Positions 1-5,669 are shown, numbered from the stretch's first letter. The stretch: DNA of 5,669 bases from an uncultured Erysipelotrichaceae bacterium (GCA_937893225.1 CALBJM010000344.1:1-5669), one strand, 5' to 3'. The notes: generated by a model not told the origin, from the letters alone. Numbers and translations are program-made.

Positions 1-781
1 GATGAGGAATAGCTGAAAGAAGTGATTTCGTATACGGATGAATAGGATTTGTGAATATTTCATCTGTCGTACCAGTTTCAACAATATGGCCGAGATGCAT
101 GATACCAATTCTATCTGAAATATATTTCACCATGGATAGGTCATGTGCAATAAACAGATATGTAGTTCCTAATTCATCTTGAAGGTCTTTCATTAAGTTA
201 ACGACCTGTGCTTGAATAGATACGTCTAGTGCAGAAATACATTCATCAGCAATAACTAGCTTAGGATTCAAAACAAGGGCCCTTGCGATACCAACACGTT
301 GTCTCTGTCCACCTGAGAACTGAGAAGGGAAACGCGTTGCTTGCTCTTTAGAAAGACCAACCTTTTCTAGAATAGCATCAACCTTTTCATCAATTTCTTT
401 TTGAGAAGAACATACATGGTGAATTTCAAGACCTTGCGCAATGATTTCTTTAACTTTTTTTCTTGGATTTAAACATGCCATCGGATCTTGGAAAATCATC
501 TGCATGTTAGTGCGCAAGTCTCTTTCATCCGCCTTCGAAAGCTTTCCTGAAATATCTCTTCCATCAAAGATGATTTTACCAGCTGTTGGATTATATAAAC
601 GAATAATAGAACGACCGGTTGTAGATTTTCCAGAACCAGATTCACCAACTAATCCATATGTTTCACCTTTATAGATATCAAAAGAAATACCATCCACTGC
701 TTTAACAGTATAATTACGATTAATTCTAAAGTATTGTTTTAAATTTTCTACATGAAGTAGAGGTTTTTTTTCTTCACTCAT
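1..781 (-). CDS. oppF: Oligopeptide ABC transporter ATP-binding protein OppF, 3' end cut by window edge
   Basis: This is one of the two nucleotide-binding subunits of the oligopeptide importer; it hydrolyses ATP on the cytoplasmic face of OppBC as a heterodimer with OppD. The visible 260 codons contain no stop. They show Walker A GESGSGKS (about residues 46-53), the Q-loop in FQDPMACLNP (Q98), the signature FSGGQRQR (155-162), Walker B LVIADE with catalytic Glu180, the D-loop SALDV, and the switch His213 in IAHDL. The HPYTKSLLSAIP segment that opens the OppD/F C-terminal domain begins at the window edge, so roughly the last 50-70 residues expected for the family are missing. The ATG at 779-781 is chosen because a perfect AAGGAGG lies 9 bases upstream and the gene overlaps the end of oppD by 8 bases (ATGAGTGA), implying translational coupling. 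Two small oddities are Cys181 after the catalytic Glu, where Pro is usual, and Cys103 in the Q-loop segment, where Ser is usual. The FSGGQ signature separates it from OppD, which has LSGGM. Confidence 0.95.
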   Translation of the reverse strand, partial: MSEEKKPLLHVENLKQYFRINRNYTVKAVDGISFDIYKGETYGLVGESGSGKSTTGRSIIRLYNPTAGKIIFDGRDISGKLSKADERDLRTNMQMIFQDPMACLNPRKKVKEIIAQGLEIHHVCSSQKEIDEKVDAILEKVGLSKEQATRFPSQFSGGQRQRVGIARALVLNPKLVIADECISALDVSIQAQVVNLMKDLQDELGTTYLFIAHDLSMVKYISDRIGIMHLGHIVETGTTDEIFTNPIHPYTKSLLSAIPH

Positions 782-1874
782 CGATACCAGCCTCCTTCTT
801 CATTTTTGCGAGCTTTTCCTTTAAGTCTACTGGCAAATCAATCTTAGGCGCTCTTGGATCACACAACCAAGAAGCAACTCTATGTTGTCCACCTACATTA
901 AACATAGGAGGTTCTAATTCAAAATCAATATTCAATGCATATGGATTACGTGGTGCAAATGCATCACCTTTAATTCGGTTTGTTAAATCTGGTGGGCTAC
1001 CAGCAATGGCGAAAAGTCTTTCACTACTTGTGTCTGTATCAGGCATAGAAGCAAGTAATCCCCAAGTATAAGGGTGACGAGGATCATAGAAGATTTCGTT
1101 GATTCTACCCTTTTCTACAATTCTACCAGCATACATAACAGCGACATAGTCTGCGACTTTTGCAACAACACCCAAGTCATGTGTAATATAAATAACAGAA
1201 ATACCTTTTTCATCTTGAATTTCTTTGATCAATTCAAGAATCTTCGCTTGAATTGTTACATCCAATGCAGTTGTAGGTTCATCACAAATCAAGATATCAG
1301 GATCACAAGCCAATGCAATTGCAATAACAACTCTTTGTCTCATACCACCAGAAAGTTCATGAGGATATTGCTTCATTCTCTTTTCAGGATTTGTAATACC
1401 AACCTTTGTCAAAAGATCAAGGGCATGTTCTTTTGCTTCTTGTTTAGTCATGTTACGATGCTCAAGCATTGGTTCCATGATTTGTTTTGCAATTGTCATC
1501 GTAGGATCAAGTGAAGTCATAGGATCCTGGAATACCATAGCAATCTTACGACCACAGAATTTATAACGAATTTCTTTCTGACTCATTTTTGTTAAATCAG
1601 CAACTTGATCATTTCCATTTTCATCCTTGTAATACAAATTGATTTCACCAGAATCAATGATTCCATTTGAATCTAGAATACCCATGATTGTTTTACAAGT
1701 TACAGATTTACCAGAACCAGATTCACCAACAATTGCAATTGTCTCACCTTTAAATAGGTCCAAACGAACACCACGGATAGCATTTACTACACCATAATTT
1801 GTCTTAAAAGAAATATTCAAATCTCTAATAGAGAGCACTCTATCTTTTTTATCTCTTTTTACTGTCTGTTCCAT
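774..1874 (-). CDS. oppD: Oligopeptide ABC transporter ATP-binding protein OppD
   Basis: This 366-residue ATPase subunit is the partner of OppF and powers peptide import through OppBC. It shows Walker A GESGSGKS (50-57), the Q-loop in VFQDPMTSLDP (Q116), the signature LSGGMRQR (174-181), Walker B ILICDE (194-199) followed by PTTALDV, and the switch His232 in YITHDLG. The OppD/F C-terminal domain starts at about 265 (RHPYTWGLLASMP) and includes AGSPPDL. The stretch GDAFAPRNPYALNIDF (303-318) corresponds to the place where many OppD/DppD proteins carry the cysteines of a [4Fe-4S] site; here those positions are Asp/Asn/Asp. From memory this is shared with the AmiE-type proteins of streptococci and relatives, so it points to that lineage and not to damage. 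The ATG at 1874 has AAGGAGGG five bases upstream. That site overlaps the oppC stop codon, and the gap between the two genes is 11 bases. The length is normal for the family and the frame is intact. Confidence 0.96.
   Translation of the reverse strand: MEQTVKRDKKDRVLSIRDLNISFKTNYGVVNAIRGVRLDLFKGETIAIVGESGSGKSVTCKTIMGILDSNGIIDSGEINLYYKDENGNDQVADLTKMSQKEIRYKFCGRKIAMVFQDPMTSLDPTMTIAKQIMEPMLEHRNMTKQEAKEHALDLLTKVGITNPEKRMKQYPHELSGGMRQRVVIAIALACDPDILICDEPTTALDVTIQAKILELIKEIQDEKGISVIYITHDLGVVAKVADYVAVMYAGRIVEKGRINEIFYDPRHPYTWGLLASMPDTDTSSERLFAIAGSPPDLTNRIKGDAFAPRNPYALNIDFELEPPMFNVGGQHRVASWLCDPRAPKIDLPVDLKEKLAKMKKEAGIDE
791..797 (-). promoter_or_regulatory. Ribosome binding site of oppF inside oppD
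   Basis: AAGGAGG on the minus strand, 9 bases before the oppF ATG at 781. It is embedded in codons for the last residues of OppD (KKEAGIDE). It fixes the oppF start and ties its translation to ribosomes finishing oppD. Confidence 0.85.
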
Positions 1875-1879
1875 AGGTA

Positions 1880-1887
1880 CCCTCCTT
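1880..1887 (-). promoter_or_regulatory. Ribosome binding site of oppD overlapping the oppC stop
   Basis: AAGGAGGG, five bases before the oppD ATG. Its first two bases are the last two of the oppC TAA (1886-1888), so termination and initiation occur at the same spot. This is typical of tightly coupled operon genes. Confidence 0.85.
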
Positions 1888-2758
1888 ATTTATTCTGCAT
1901 CTTAGGATCAAATGCATCTCTTAATCCATCAGCTAATAAGTTAAAACTTAACATCAAGATAGCTAATACAACTACAGGAATCATCAACATATGAGGATAT
2001 GTAATCATAGAGTTATACCCTGAAGAAATTAATGAACCTAGTGAAGCAGTAGGTTCAGGAACACCAACACCTACGAAAGATAAATATGCTTCTGTAAAGA
2101 TTGCATTAGGAATAGAAAACATTGATTCAATAATAATTTGTCCAAAAATATTTGGAAGAATTTCTTTAAAGATAATATAGAAATCTTTAGCACCAAGAGT
2201 TTTAGCAGCAAGTACATATTCTTGTTCTTTAACCTTTAAGACTTGTGCACGCGTAATACGCTCCATACCTATCCAACCAGTAATCATCAATGCAAAGATA
2301 ATAGAAGTAATACCTGGTTTTAAGATCAAGCCAAATAATACAACAATAACAAGTGTTGGAATACCATTCAAGATTTCAGCAAATCTCTGCATGATCATGT
2401 CAACTGGTCCACCAAAGAAACCAGAAACAAGTCCATAAATCATACCAATACATACATCAATTAAGACAGCAACTAAAGCAATCAATAATGATATTCTTGT
2501 ACCACTCCATACACGTGTAAACAAATCACGTCCAAGAGCGTCAGTACCAAACCAATAATAAACATTATCTAAACCTTTAGCCAAATACTGGTTTTGACCA
2601 TTACGCATGCCCCGTGCAATACCTATATTTTCAAGTACAGGAATTCTTGGAACCAAGTTAGCGTGTTCAGTAATAATAGATTTATATGTATGCCCAGAAA
2701 TCATTGGACCAACGATTGCCATAAATACGATGATCACAATCAATACCGCTGCTACCAT
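1886..2758 (-). CDS. oppC: Oligopeptide ABC transporter permease OppC, main reading frame (5' part lies in another frame)
   Basis: Second membrane subunit of the importer; with OppB it forms the peptide channel. This 290-codon frame begins at an internal ATG and keeps almost the whole conserved protein. It has a first membrane helix at about 2-18, the OppC-type segment WFGTDALGRDLFTRVWSGTR (69-88), helices at about 89-113, 133-147, 150-165 and 255-275, and the cytoplasmic EAA loop that docks on the ATPases (about 171-203, with EYVLAAKTLGAKDF and LPN). It ends in the family's LADGLRDAFDPKM. What is missing is the cytoplasmic N-terminal tail, which is encoded upstream in a frame offset by one base. 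With one base restored near 2797 the product would be 333 residues, of normal OppC size. As the sequence stands, translation of this frame would need reinitiation at 2758 (weak AAAGG four bases upstream, with the upstream frame's TAG overlapping), a frameshift, or a sequence error. The family call is secure; the start and intactness are not. Confidence 0.9.
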   Translation of the reverse strand: MVAAVLIVIIVFMAIVGPMISGHTYKSIITEHANLVPRIPVLENIGIARGMRNGQNQYLAKGLDNVYYWFGTDALGRDLFTRVWSGTRISLLIALVAVLIDVCIGMIYGLVSGFFGGPVDMIMQRFAEILNGIPTLVIVVLFGLILKPGITSIIFALMITGWIGMERITRAQVLKVKEQEYVLAAKTLGAKDFYIIFKEILPNIFGQIIIESMFSIPNAIFTEAYLSFVGVGVPEPTASLGSLISSGYNSMITYPHMLMIPVVVLAILMLSFNLLADGLRDAFDPKMQNK

Positions 2759-2886
2759 AGCACCTTTATTTTTCTTGAAATTCGTCCAAACATCTTTGGC
2801 ATAGGAAGTACAACAAGTTTGTCATTTTTTCCATGTGCTAATTTAAAATCATCATCAGAAAATTCATAATTTAAATTTTGACTCAT
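2752..2886 (-). pseudogene. oppC: 5' portion of oppC, separated from the rest by an apparent one-base frameshift
   Basis: The ATG at 2884-2886 lies 3 bases after the oppB stop and has GGGGAG seven bases upstream, so it is clearly the native oppC start. It opens a 44-codon frame (MSQNLNYEFSDDDFKLAHGK and so on) that ends at TAG 2752-2754. The first 30 or so codons give a plausible acidic, then basic, cytoplasmic tail ending in LPMPK. Past that point the frame gives MFGRISRK, whereas the frame shifted by one base gives DVWTNFKKNKGAMVAAVL, the expected OppC lead into helix 1. The break therefore lies around CCAAAGATG (2792-2800), and one extra A or G there would join both parts into a single 333-residue protein. 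It could be a real deletion, an assembly or sequencing indel, or (less likely) recoding. Confidence 0.8.
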
Positions 2887-2889
2887 GTT

Positions 2890-3834
2890 TTATCTCCCCT
2901 TTCCACGTTCTTTAGATACACGAATTCTAGGATCAATGACACCATACAATACATCTACAACAAATACAGCAATAATGTATAGTAAGGAATAAACGAATGC
3001 ACAAGCAATTGTTACGTTATAGTCATTCATCTGGATTGCGGTAATCAACAATGTACCAACACCTGGAATACCAAATACTTTTTCTACTACACTTGAACCA
3101 GTCAATAGGTTAACAAGCAATGGTCCCATAATTGTTACTATAGGAATTAATGAGTTTCTCATAGCATGCTTGATGATAACTTTATAATCTTTTAATCCTT
3201 TAGATTTCACAAGTAAGATATAATCAGAATTCAAGACATCTAGCATTTCACTTCTTGTAAATCTAGCAATATTTGCCGTTGGTGAAAAACTCAACGCAAT
3301 TGCAGGAAGTACAAGAGATTGACCTTCTTGAGATGCATTGTAAAGAATTGGAAACAGTCCCATCTTATATGCAATGAAATAACATAAAATCAAAGCAAAT
3401 ACATACGATGGTACAGACACACCAATGACAGAAATCGTAGAACAAAGCGTATCGATCCAAGTATTATGATTTAACGCAGCTAAGATACCTAAGATCAATC
3501 CCAAAACAGTACCGATAGCCATTGCCATTAAACCAAGTTTAACAGAAATCCATAAGCGAGAAGAAATCATTGCACTAACAGAAAAGTCTTTGTTGATAGC
3601 ATAAGATACACCAAAGTCCCCTGTTAACATGTTTTTAAAGTAAGTAATAAATCGTGTCAAAAATGGTTGATCTAGTCCATATTTTGCATAAAGCAAAGCT
3701 TTTTGCGCTTCATTTAATTTTTCATCATTAAATGGAGAACCAGGCATCATATCCATCATGACAAATAGTACAAACAAGATTACGACCAATGTTGCAATAC
3801 TAATCAATAGTCGTTTACCAATATACTTTTTCAT
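2890..3834 (-). CDS. oppB: Oligopeptide ABC transporter permease OppB
   Basis: First membrane subunit of the peptide channel, working as a heterodimer with OppC. The 314 residues start MKKYIGKRLLISIATLVVIL and match the OppB type: an N-terminal helix (about 9-29) leading into MMPGSPF, an extracellular stretch with KYGLDQPFLTRFITYFKNML and GDFGVSY (about 51-78), then five further helices near 98-122, 133-157, 172-188, 228-248 and 275-297. The cytoplasmic EAA loop is at about 194-230 (RSEMLDVLNSDYILLVKSKG) and the protein ends at DPRIR. The ATG at 3834 is preferred over a TTG six codons upstream because AGAAAGGA lies just before the ATG (4 bases spacing), inside what the longer version would translate, and because MKKYIGKR is a typical OppB beginning. 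It follows oppA after 67 bases containing a stem-loop, and its stop lies 3 bases from the oppC ATG. Confidence 0.95.
   Translation of the reverse strand: MKKYIGKRLLISIATLVVILFVLFVMMDMMPGSPFNDEKLNEAQKALLYAKYGLDQPFLTRFITYFKNMLTGDFGVSYAINKDFSVSAMISSRLWISVKLGLMAMAIGTVLGLILGILAALNHNTWIDTLCSTISVIGVSVPSYVFALILCYFIAYKMGLFPILYNASQEGQSLVLPAIALSFSPTANIARFTRSEMLDVLNSDYILLVKSKGLKDYKVIIKHAMRNSLIPIVTIMGPLLVNLLTGSSVVEKVFGIPGVGTLLITAIQMNDYNVTIACAFVYSLLYIIAVFVVDVLYGVIDPRIRVSKERGKGR
2894..2901 (-). promoter_or_regulatory. Ribosome binding site marking the native oppC start
   Basis: AAGGGGAG on the minus strand, with GGAG seven bases before the ATG at 2886, overlapping the last codons of oppB (GKGR then TAA). 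This strong site, compared with only a weak AAAGG before the internal ATG at 2758, is the main reason to place the true oppC start at 2886. Confidence 0.8.
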
Positions 3835-3838
3835 AAGG

Positions 3839-3846
3839 TCCTTTCT
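3839..3846 (-). promoter_or_regulatory. Ribosome binding site of oppB
   Basis: AGAAAGGA, four bases before the ATG at 3834. It decides against the upstream TTG (3852), which would place this site within the coding sequence and has no site of its own because the stem-loop arm lies directly before it. Confidence 0.65.
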
Positions 3847-3854
3847 AAACAAAC

Positions 3855-3881
3855 GATAAGGGTGAACGTCTCACCCTTATC
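3855..3881 (-). terminator. Stem-loop between oppA and oppB, likely partial terminator or mRNA 3'-end stabiliser
   Basis: A perfect 11-bp inverted repeat (GATAAGGGTGA, 5-base loop, TCACCCTTATC) sits in the only sizeable gap of the operon. In the transcript it is followed by GUUUGUUUA, a broken U-run weaker than that of an efficient intrinsic terminator. The hairpin and its tail also lie close to the oppB ribosome site. Hairpins after the binding-protein gene are common in ABC importer operons and let oppA mRNA exceed that of the translocator genes. The structure is directly visible; the degree of termination is inferred. Confidence 0.75.
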
Positions 3882-3901
3882 TATTATACTGTAAGATGTA
3901 A

Positions 3902-5512
3902 TTAAGCAGATAACTTCATATGACGATAGGAATCAACACCTGCGCCATGATACTGAATACCTGTAAGTTTTGTGTTTTGTAAAGCAGTGTTGCCAGACTG
4001 ATAGAGTGGAACGATTGCTATATCTGTATTGACAAGAATCTTTTCAGCTTCAGCGAAATCTTCCCATCTAGCCGTAGCATCAGCAGCATCATCATTCAAT
4101 GCCTTAGAAATTAAAGCATCATAGTCTTTTGATTCATAGTGACCATAGTTATTAGAAGCACCTGTTACGAATAGATCCATATATGTCTGCGGATCCGCAT
4201 AGTCAGGACCCCATCTGTGGAGAGCTACTGTGTAATTATCATTCTGCATGTCCTGAAGTCTACTCTTCTTTGGTTCGCACTTAGCAGTCATAGAGAAACC
4301 AACCTTTTCAAGAGCATCCATTACATATGCTGCTACATTCTTAGAAACATCAGCATCTTCATACAAGAATTCAAGATCTACAGAATCAACGCCAAGCTCC
4401 TTGCATCCTTCTGTATAAGCTTCCTTAGCTTTATCAAGATCATATCCAAGTACGACCTTACCAGAAATATCTCTAAAGTCTTCTCCATCAGCATTTGCTG
4501 TAGTTGACTTTGTAACGATACCATCAAGTGGTGCAGAACCATCCTTCAATACATCTGTACACATCTTATCTGTATCGATACCATAAGCAATTGCCTTACG
4601 GATATTTTCGTTAGCTAGATACTTGTTATGAAAGTTCAATGATAAGTACCAAGAATAACCAGTTAGAGAAGTAACAACATCATCTTTACCAGCGTAATCA
4701 TCAATTACTTCACTTGTTAGTTTTACATAATCAATGTTGCCAGCTTGGTAATCAAGGATTGCAGACTGACCTTGAACAAGTCTCCAGTTAGCTGTATCTA
4801 CATTGTCCTTGTATTCGTCAGCATCCCAATACTGATCATTCTTTTCAAATTTCCAAGATGTTGATGGTGTCCATTCAGTCATTTTATATGGGCCAGAATA
4901 AATCATATTGTCACTAGACAAAGCATACTGATCACCCTGTTCTTCAACATACTTTTCATTCAATGGGAACAAAGATGGGAATGCACATAATGATAAGAAG
5001 AAATCACATGGCTTAGACAATGTAACTTTTAAAGTAGTATCATCAACAGCTTCCCAATCCTTTACATTTGTTGTATTGCTTTCAGCATTTTTATCCATCA
5101 AGAAAGCATAATCACTTGCTGTATTAGGATCAATCAAACGATCCCAAGCATACACGAAATCATTTGCTGTTAATGCAGTGCCATCTGACCACTTTGCATC
5201 TTTTCTGATATGGAATGTGTATTCCAAACCATCATCACTAACATCCCAACTTTCTGCTAAATCAGCAACTGGAACATTTTTGTCATCCAATTGTGTCAAG
5301 CCTGACTGGCACATTGTCAATGCAATAAAGGATGTTCCATCTGTAGAAGTAGAAGAGTTCATGCTAAGAATATCTGTATCTGTAGCAATCGTTACTGAAT
5401 TTTTTCCAGAACCACCAGTTGTAGCAGCACCAGTTGAAGCTGTACCACTTGTAGATGAAGAGCAACCAGCTAGCATCGTAAGTGCTAGAGCACTTGCCAT
5501 AAATTTCTTCAT
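3902..5512 (-). CDS. oppA: Oligopeptide-binding lipoprotein OppA (solute-binding protein family 5)
   Basis: Extracytoplasmic receptor that binds peptides and hands them to OppBC. The 536 residues begin with a short lipoprotein signal peptide (MKKFMASALALTMLAGC) with lipobox LAGC and lipidated Cys17, then a Ser/Thr/Gly-rich linker (about 18-36). The family 5 core follows: LAESWDVSDDGLEYTFHIR (85-103), KWSDGTALTANDFVYAWDRL (107-126), SGPYKMTEW (206-214), the lobe II segment around LSLNFHNKYLANENIRKAIA (290-309), and RWGPDYADPQTYMDLF (433-448) near the C-terminus. The length is normal. The ATG at 5512 is chosen over a possible TTG at 5575 because GAGGAG lies seven bases upstream and a signal peptide starts exactly there; the TTG falls in the -35 box. 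Being first in an operon with OppBCDF makes peptide uptake the likely role. Family 5 also includes binders of nickel, sugars and other ligands, so exact specificity is not proved, and nothing here shows a signalling-peptide role. Confidence 0.95.
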   Translation of the reverse strand: MKKFMASALALTMLAGCSSSTSGTASTGAATTGGSGKNSVTIATDTDILSMNSSTSTDGTSFIALTMCQSGLTQLDDKNVPVADLAESWDVSDDGLEYTFHIRKDAKWSDGTALTANDFVYAWDRLIDPNTASDYAFLMDKNAESNTTNVKDWEAVDDTTLKVTLSKPCDFFLSLCAFPSLFPLNEKYVEEQGDQYALSSDNMIYSGPYKMTEWTPSTSWKFEKNDQYWDADEYKDNVDTANWRLVQGQSAILDYQAGNIDYVKLTSEVIDDYAGKDDVVTSLTGYSWYLSLNFHNKYLANENIRKAIAYGIDTDKMCTDVLKDGSAPLDGIVTKSTTANADGEDFRDISGKVVLGYDLDKAKEAYTEGCKELGVDSVDLEFLYEDADVSKNVAAYVMDALEKVGFSMTAKCEPKKSRLQDMQNDNYTVALHRWGPDYADPQTYMDLFVTGASNNYGHYESKDYDALISKALNDDAADATARWEDFAEAEKILVNTDIAIVPLYQSGNTALQNTKLTGIQYHGAGVDSYRHMKLSA

Positions 5513-5518
5513 AATTTT

Positions 5519-5526
5519 TCTCCTCT
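5519..5526 (-). promoter_or_regulatory. Ribosome binding site of oppA
   Basis: AGAGGAGA, with its AGGAG core seven bases before the ATG at 5512. It sets the start of the lipoprotein and excludes the 21-codon upstream extension. Confidence 0.85.
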
Positions 5527-5541
5527 CGTATTTAAAATACG
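5527..5541. promoter_or_regulatory. 15-bp palindrome at the expected transcription start of oppA
   Basis: A perfect inverted repeat CGTATTT-A-AAATACG, 7 bp per arm with one central base. It lies 5 to 19 bases downstream of the -10 box, so it spans the predicted start site (about 5540) and the beginning of the short leader, ending against the oppA ribosome site. The single-base centre makes it more like a protein operator than a stable RNA hairpin. No regulator can be named from it. Confidence 0.45.
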
Positions 5542-5546
5542 TTTTT

Positions 5547-5575
5547 ATTCTAAACACACATGTTTGTGTTTTCAA
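5547..5575 (-). promoter_or_regulatory. Sigma-A-type promoter of the opp operon
   Basis: On the minus strand, TTGAAA (5570-5575) is followed by a 17-base spacer and TAGAAT (5547-5552). Each box has one or two mismatches to TTGACA/TATAAT and the spacing is optimal. Transcription would start near 5540, giving a leader of about 28 bases before oppA. A/T-rich sequence upstream could act as an UP element. It is the only convincing promoter seen in the window. Confidence 0.75.
5552..5571. promoter_or_regulatory. Inverted repeat filling the promoter spacer, candidate operator
   Basis: AAACACA, 6 bases, TGTGTTT: a perfect 7+7 dyad lying between the -35 and -10 boxes and touching both. A repressor bound here would block RNA polymerase directly. 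The symmetry is visible in the sequence; operator function is inferred from position only. Confidence 0.45.
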
Positions 5576-5669
5576 GACAAAAGTGTAATTTTTTTCATGA
5601 AAAAATCACATTTCTTTCATTTGCTTTCATATTTTTTTCACGTATTTTTATTTTTTCAATTTTCTTCAT
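5576..5669. promoter_or_regulatory. A/T-rich region upstream of the opp promoter, with a 16-bp palindrome and phased A-tracts
   Basis: No gene is supported in these 94 bases. They hold a perfect palindrome TTTTTTCATGAAAAAA (5590-5605), centred about 25 bp upstream of the -35 box, and repeated TGAAA elements on the minus strand whose terminal T lies at 5658, 5640, 5629, 5619 and 5597, with another in the -35 itself at 5574. Several intervals are 10-11 or 22-23 bp, near one or two helical turns, which would favour DNA bending. ATGAAAG occurs twice with a 10-bp period (5614-5630). Confidence 0.4.

Noticed and set aside
441..674. Plus-strand open frames antisense to the opp genes (also 1074-1514, 2594-2869, 4217-4507, 5178-5588)
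   Set aside because: Each lies opposite a conserved opp coding frame or its upstream region, with unlikely composition, no ribosome sites and no recognisable domains.
2792..2800. Programmed -1 ribosomal frameshifting at GCCAAAG in oppC
   Set aside because: Only the A-AAG half resembles a slippery site. The GCC half does not allow re-pairing, I saw no obvious downstream stimulatory structure, and the A-run is too short for transcriptional slippage.
3835..3852. Six-codon extension of oppB from a TTG at 3852
   Set aside because: The oppB ribosome site AGAAAGGA would fall inside it, and the hairpin arm sits immediately upstream.
3883..3888. TATAAT on the minus strand between oppA and oppB as an internal promoter
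   Set aside because: No acceptable -35 at 16-18 bp and no TG extension; a single hexamer in A/T-rich DNA is weak evidence.
5513..5575. 21-codon N-terminal extension of oppA starting at a TTG
   Set aside because: The TTG is part of the -35 box, there is no ribosome site before it, and the signal peptide and a strong ribosome site support the ATG at 5512.
5595..5669. 24-codon minus-strand frame beginning with ATG at the right edge (MKKIEKIKIREKN...)
   Set aside because: Lys/Glu/Asn-rich translation of A-tract DNA, with its upstream context cut off by the window edge; it overlaps the upstream regulatory region and has no supporting evidence.
5655..5669. CodY-like half site (AATTTTC) at the right edge
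   Set aside because: Only a partial match to the AATTTTCWGAAAATT consensus in very A/T-rich sequence, and far from the promoter.
1..5669. CRISPR arrays, tRNA/rRNA genes, insertion sequences, riboswitches
   Set aside because: The window is almost wholly filled by the five opp genes; no spaced repeats, terminal inverted repeats, transposase frames or structured RNA genes were seen, and the oppA leader is too short for a riboswitch.

Overview
The window carries one transcription unit on the minus strand: an oligopeptide ABC importer operon in the order oppA-oppB-oppC-oppD-oppF. It reads from about 5,550 down to position 1, and oppF runs off the left edge. The A+T-rich sequence, strong AGGAGG-type ribosome sites, a single-lipobox solute-binding lipoprotein with no outer-membrane features, and protein wording close to the streptococcal AmiACDEF/OppABCDF type all point to a low-GC Gram-positive (Bacillota) host. 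An Erysipelotrichia-like or related gut Firmicute fits the protein style, but that is an impression and not a demonstrated placement.

Layout from the right. 5576-5669 is a gene-free, A/T-rich upstream region with phased A-tracts and a perfect 16-bp palindrome. 5547-5575 is a good sigma-A-type promoter (TTGAAA, 17-bp spacer, TAGAAT) whose spacer holds a 7+7 dyad. A second palindrome lies at the expected start of the transcript. oppA (3902-5512) encodes the peptide-binding lipoprotein. A 67-bp gap follows with an 11-bp perfect stem-loop. Then come oppB (2890-3834), oppC (main frame 1886-2758, native start 2886), oppD (774-1874) and partial oppF (2-781). From oppB onward the genes are packed with gaps of 3 and 11 bp and then an 8-bp overlap, each with its Shine-Dalgarno inside or against the end of the gene before it.

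Working together, OppA captures extracellular oligopeptides at the membrane surface, OppB and OppC form the channel, and OppD and OppF are the two ATPases that drive import. The hairpin after oppA suggests the usual excess of binding protein over translocator.

The most notable point is that oppC looks frameshifted. A well-placed ATG with a strong ribosome site opens a frame whose first 30 or so codons read as a normal OppC N-terminus. The rest of the gene then continues in the -1 frame, as if one base were missing near 2794-2798. Apart from that the region is ordinary housekeeping transport, and I see no new system in it.
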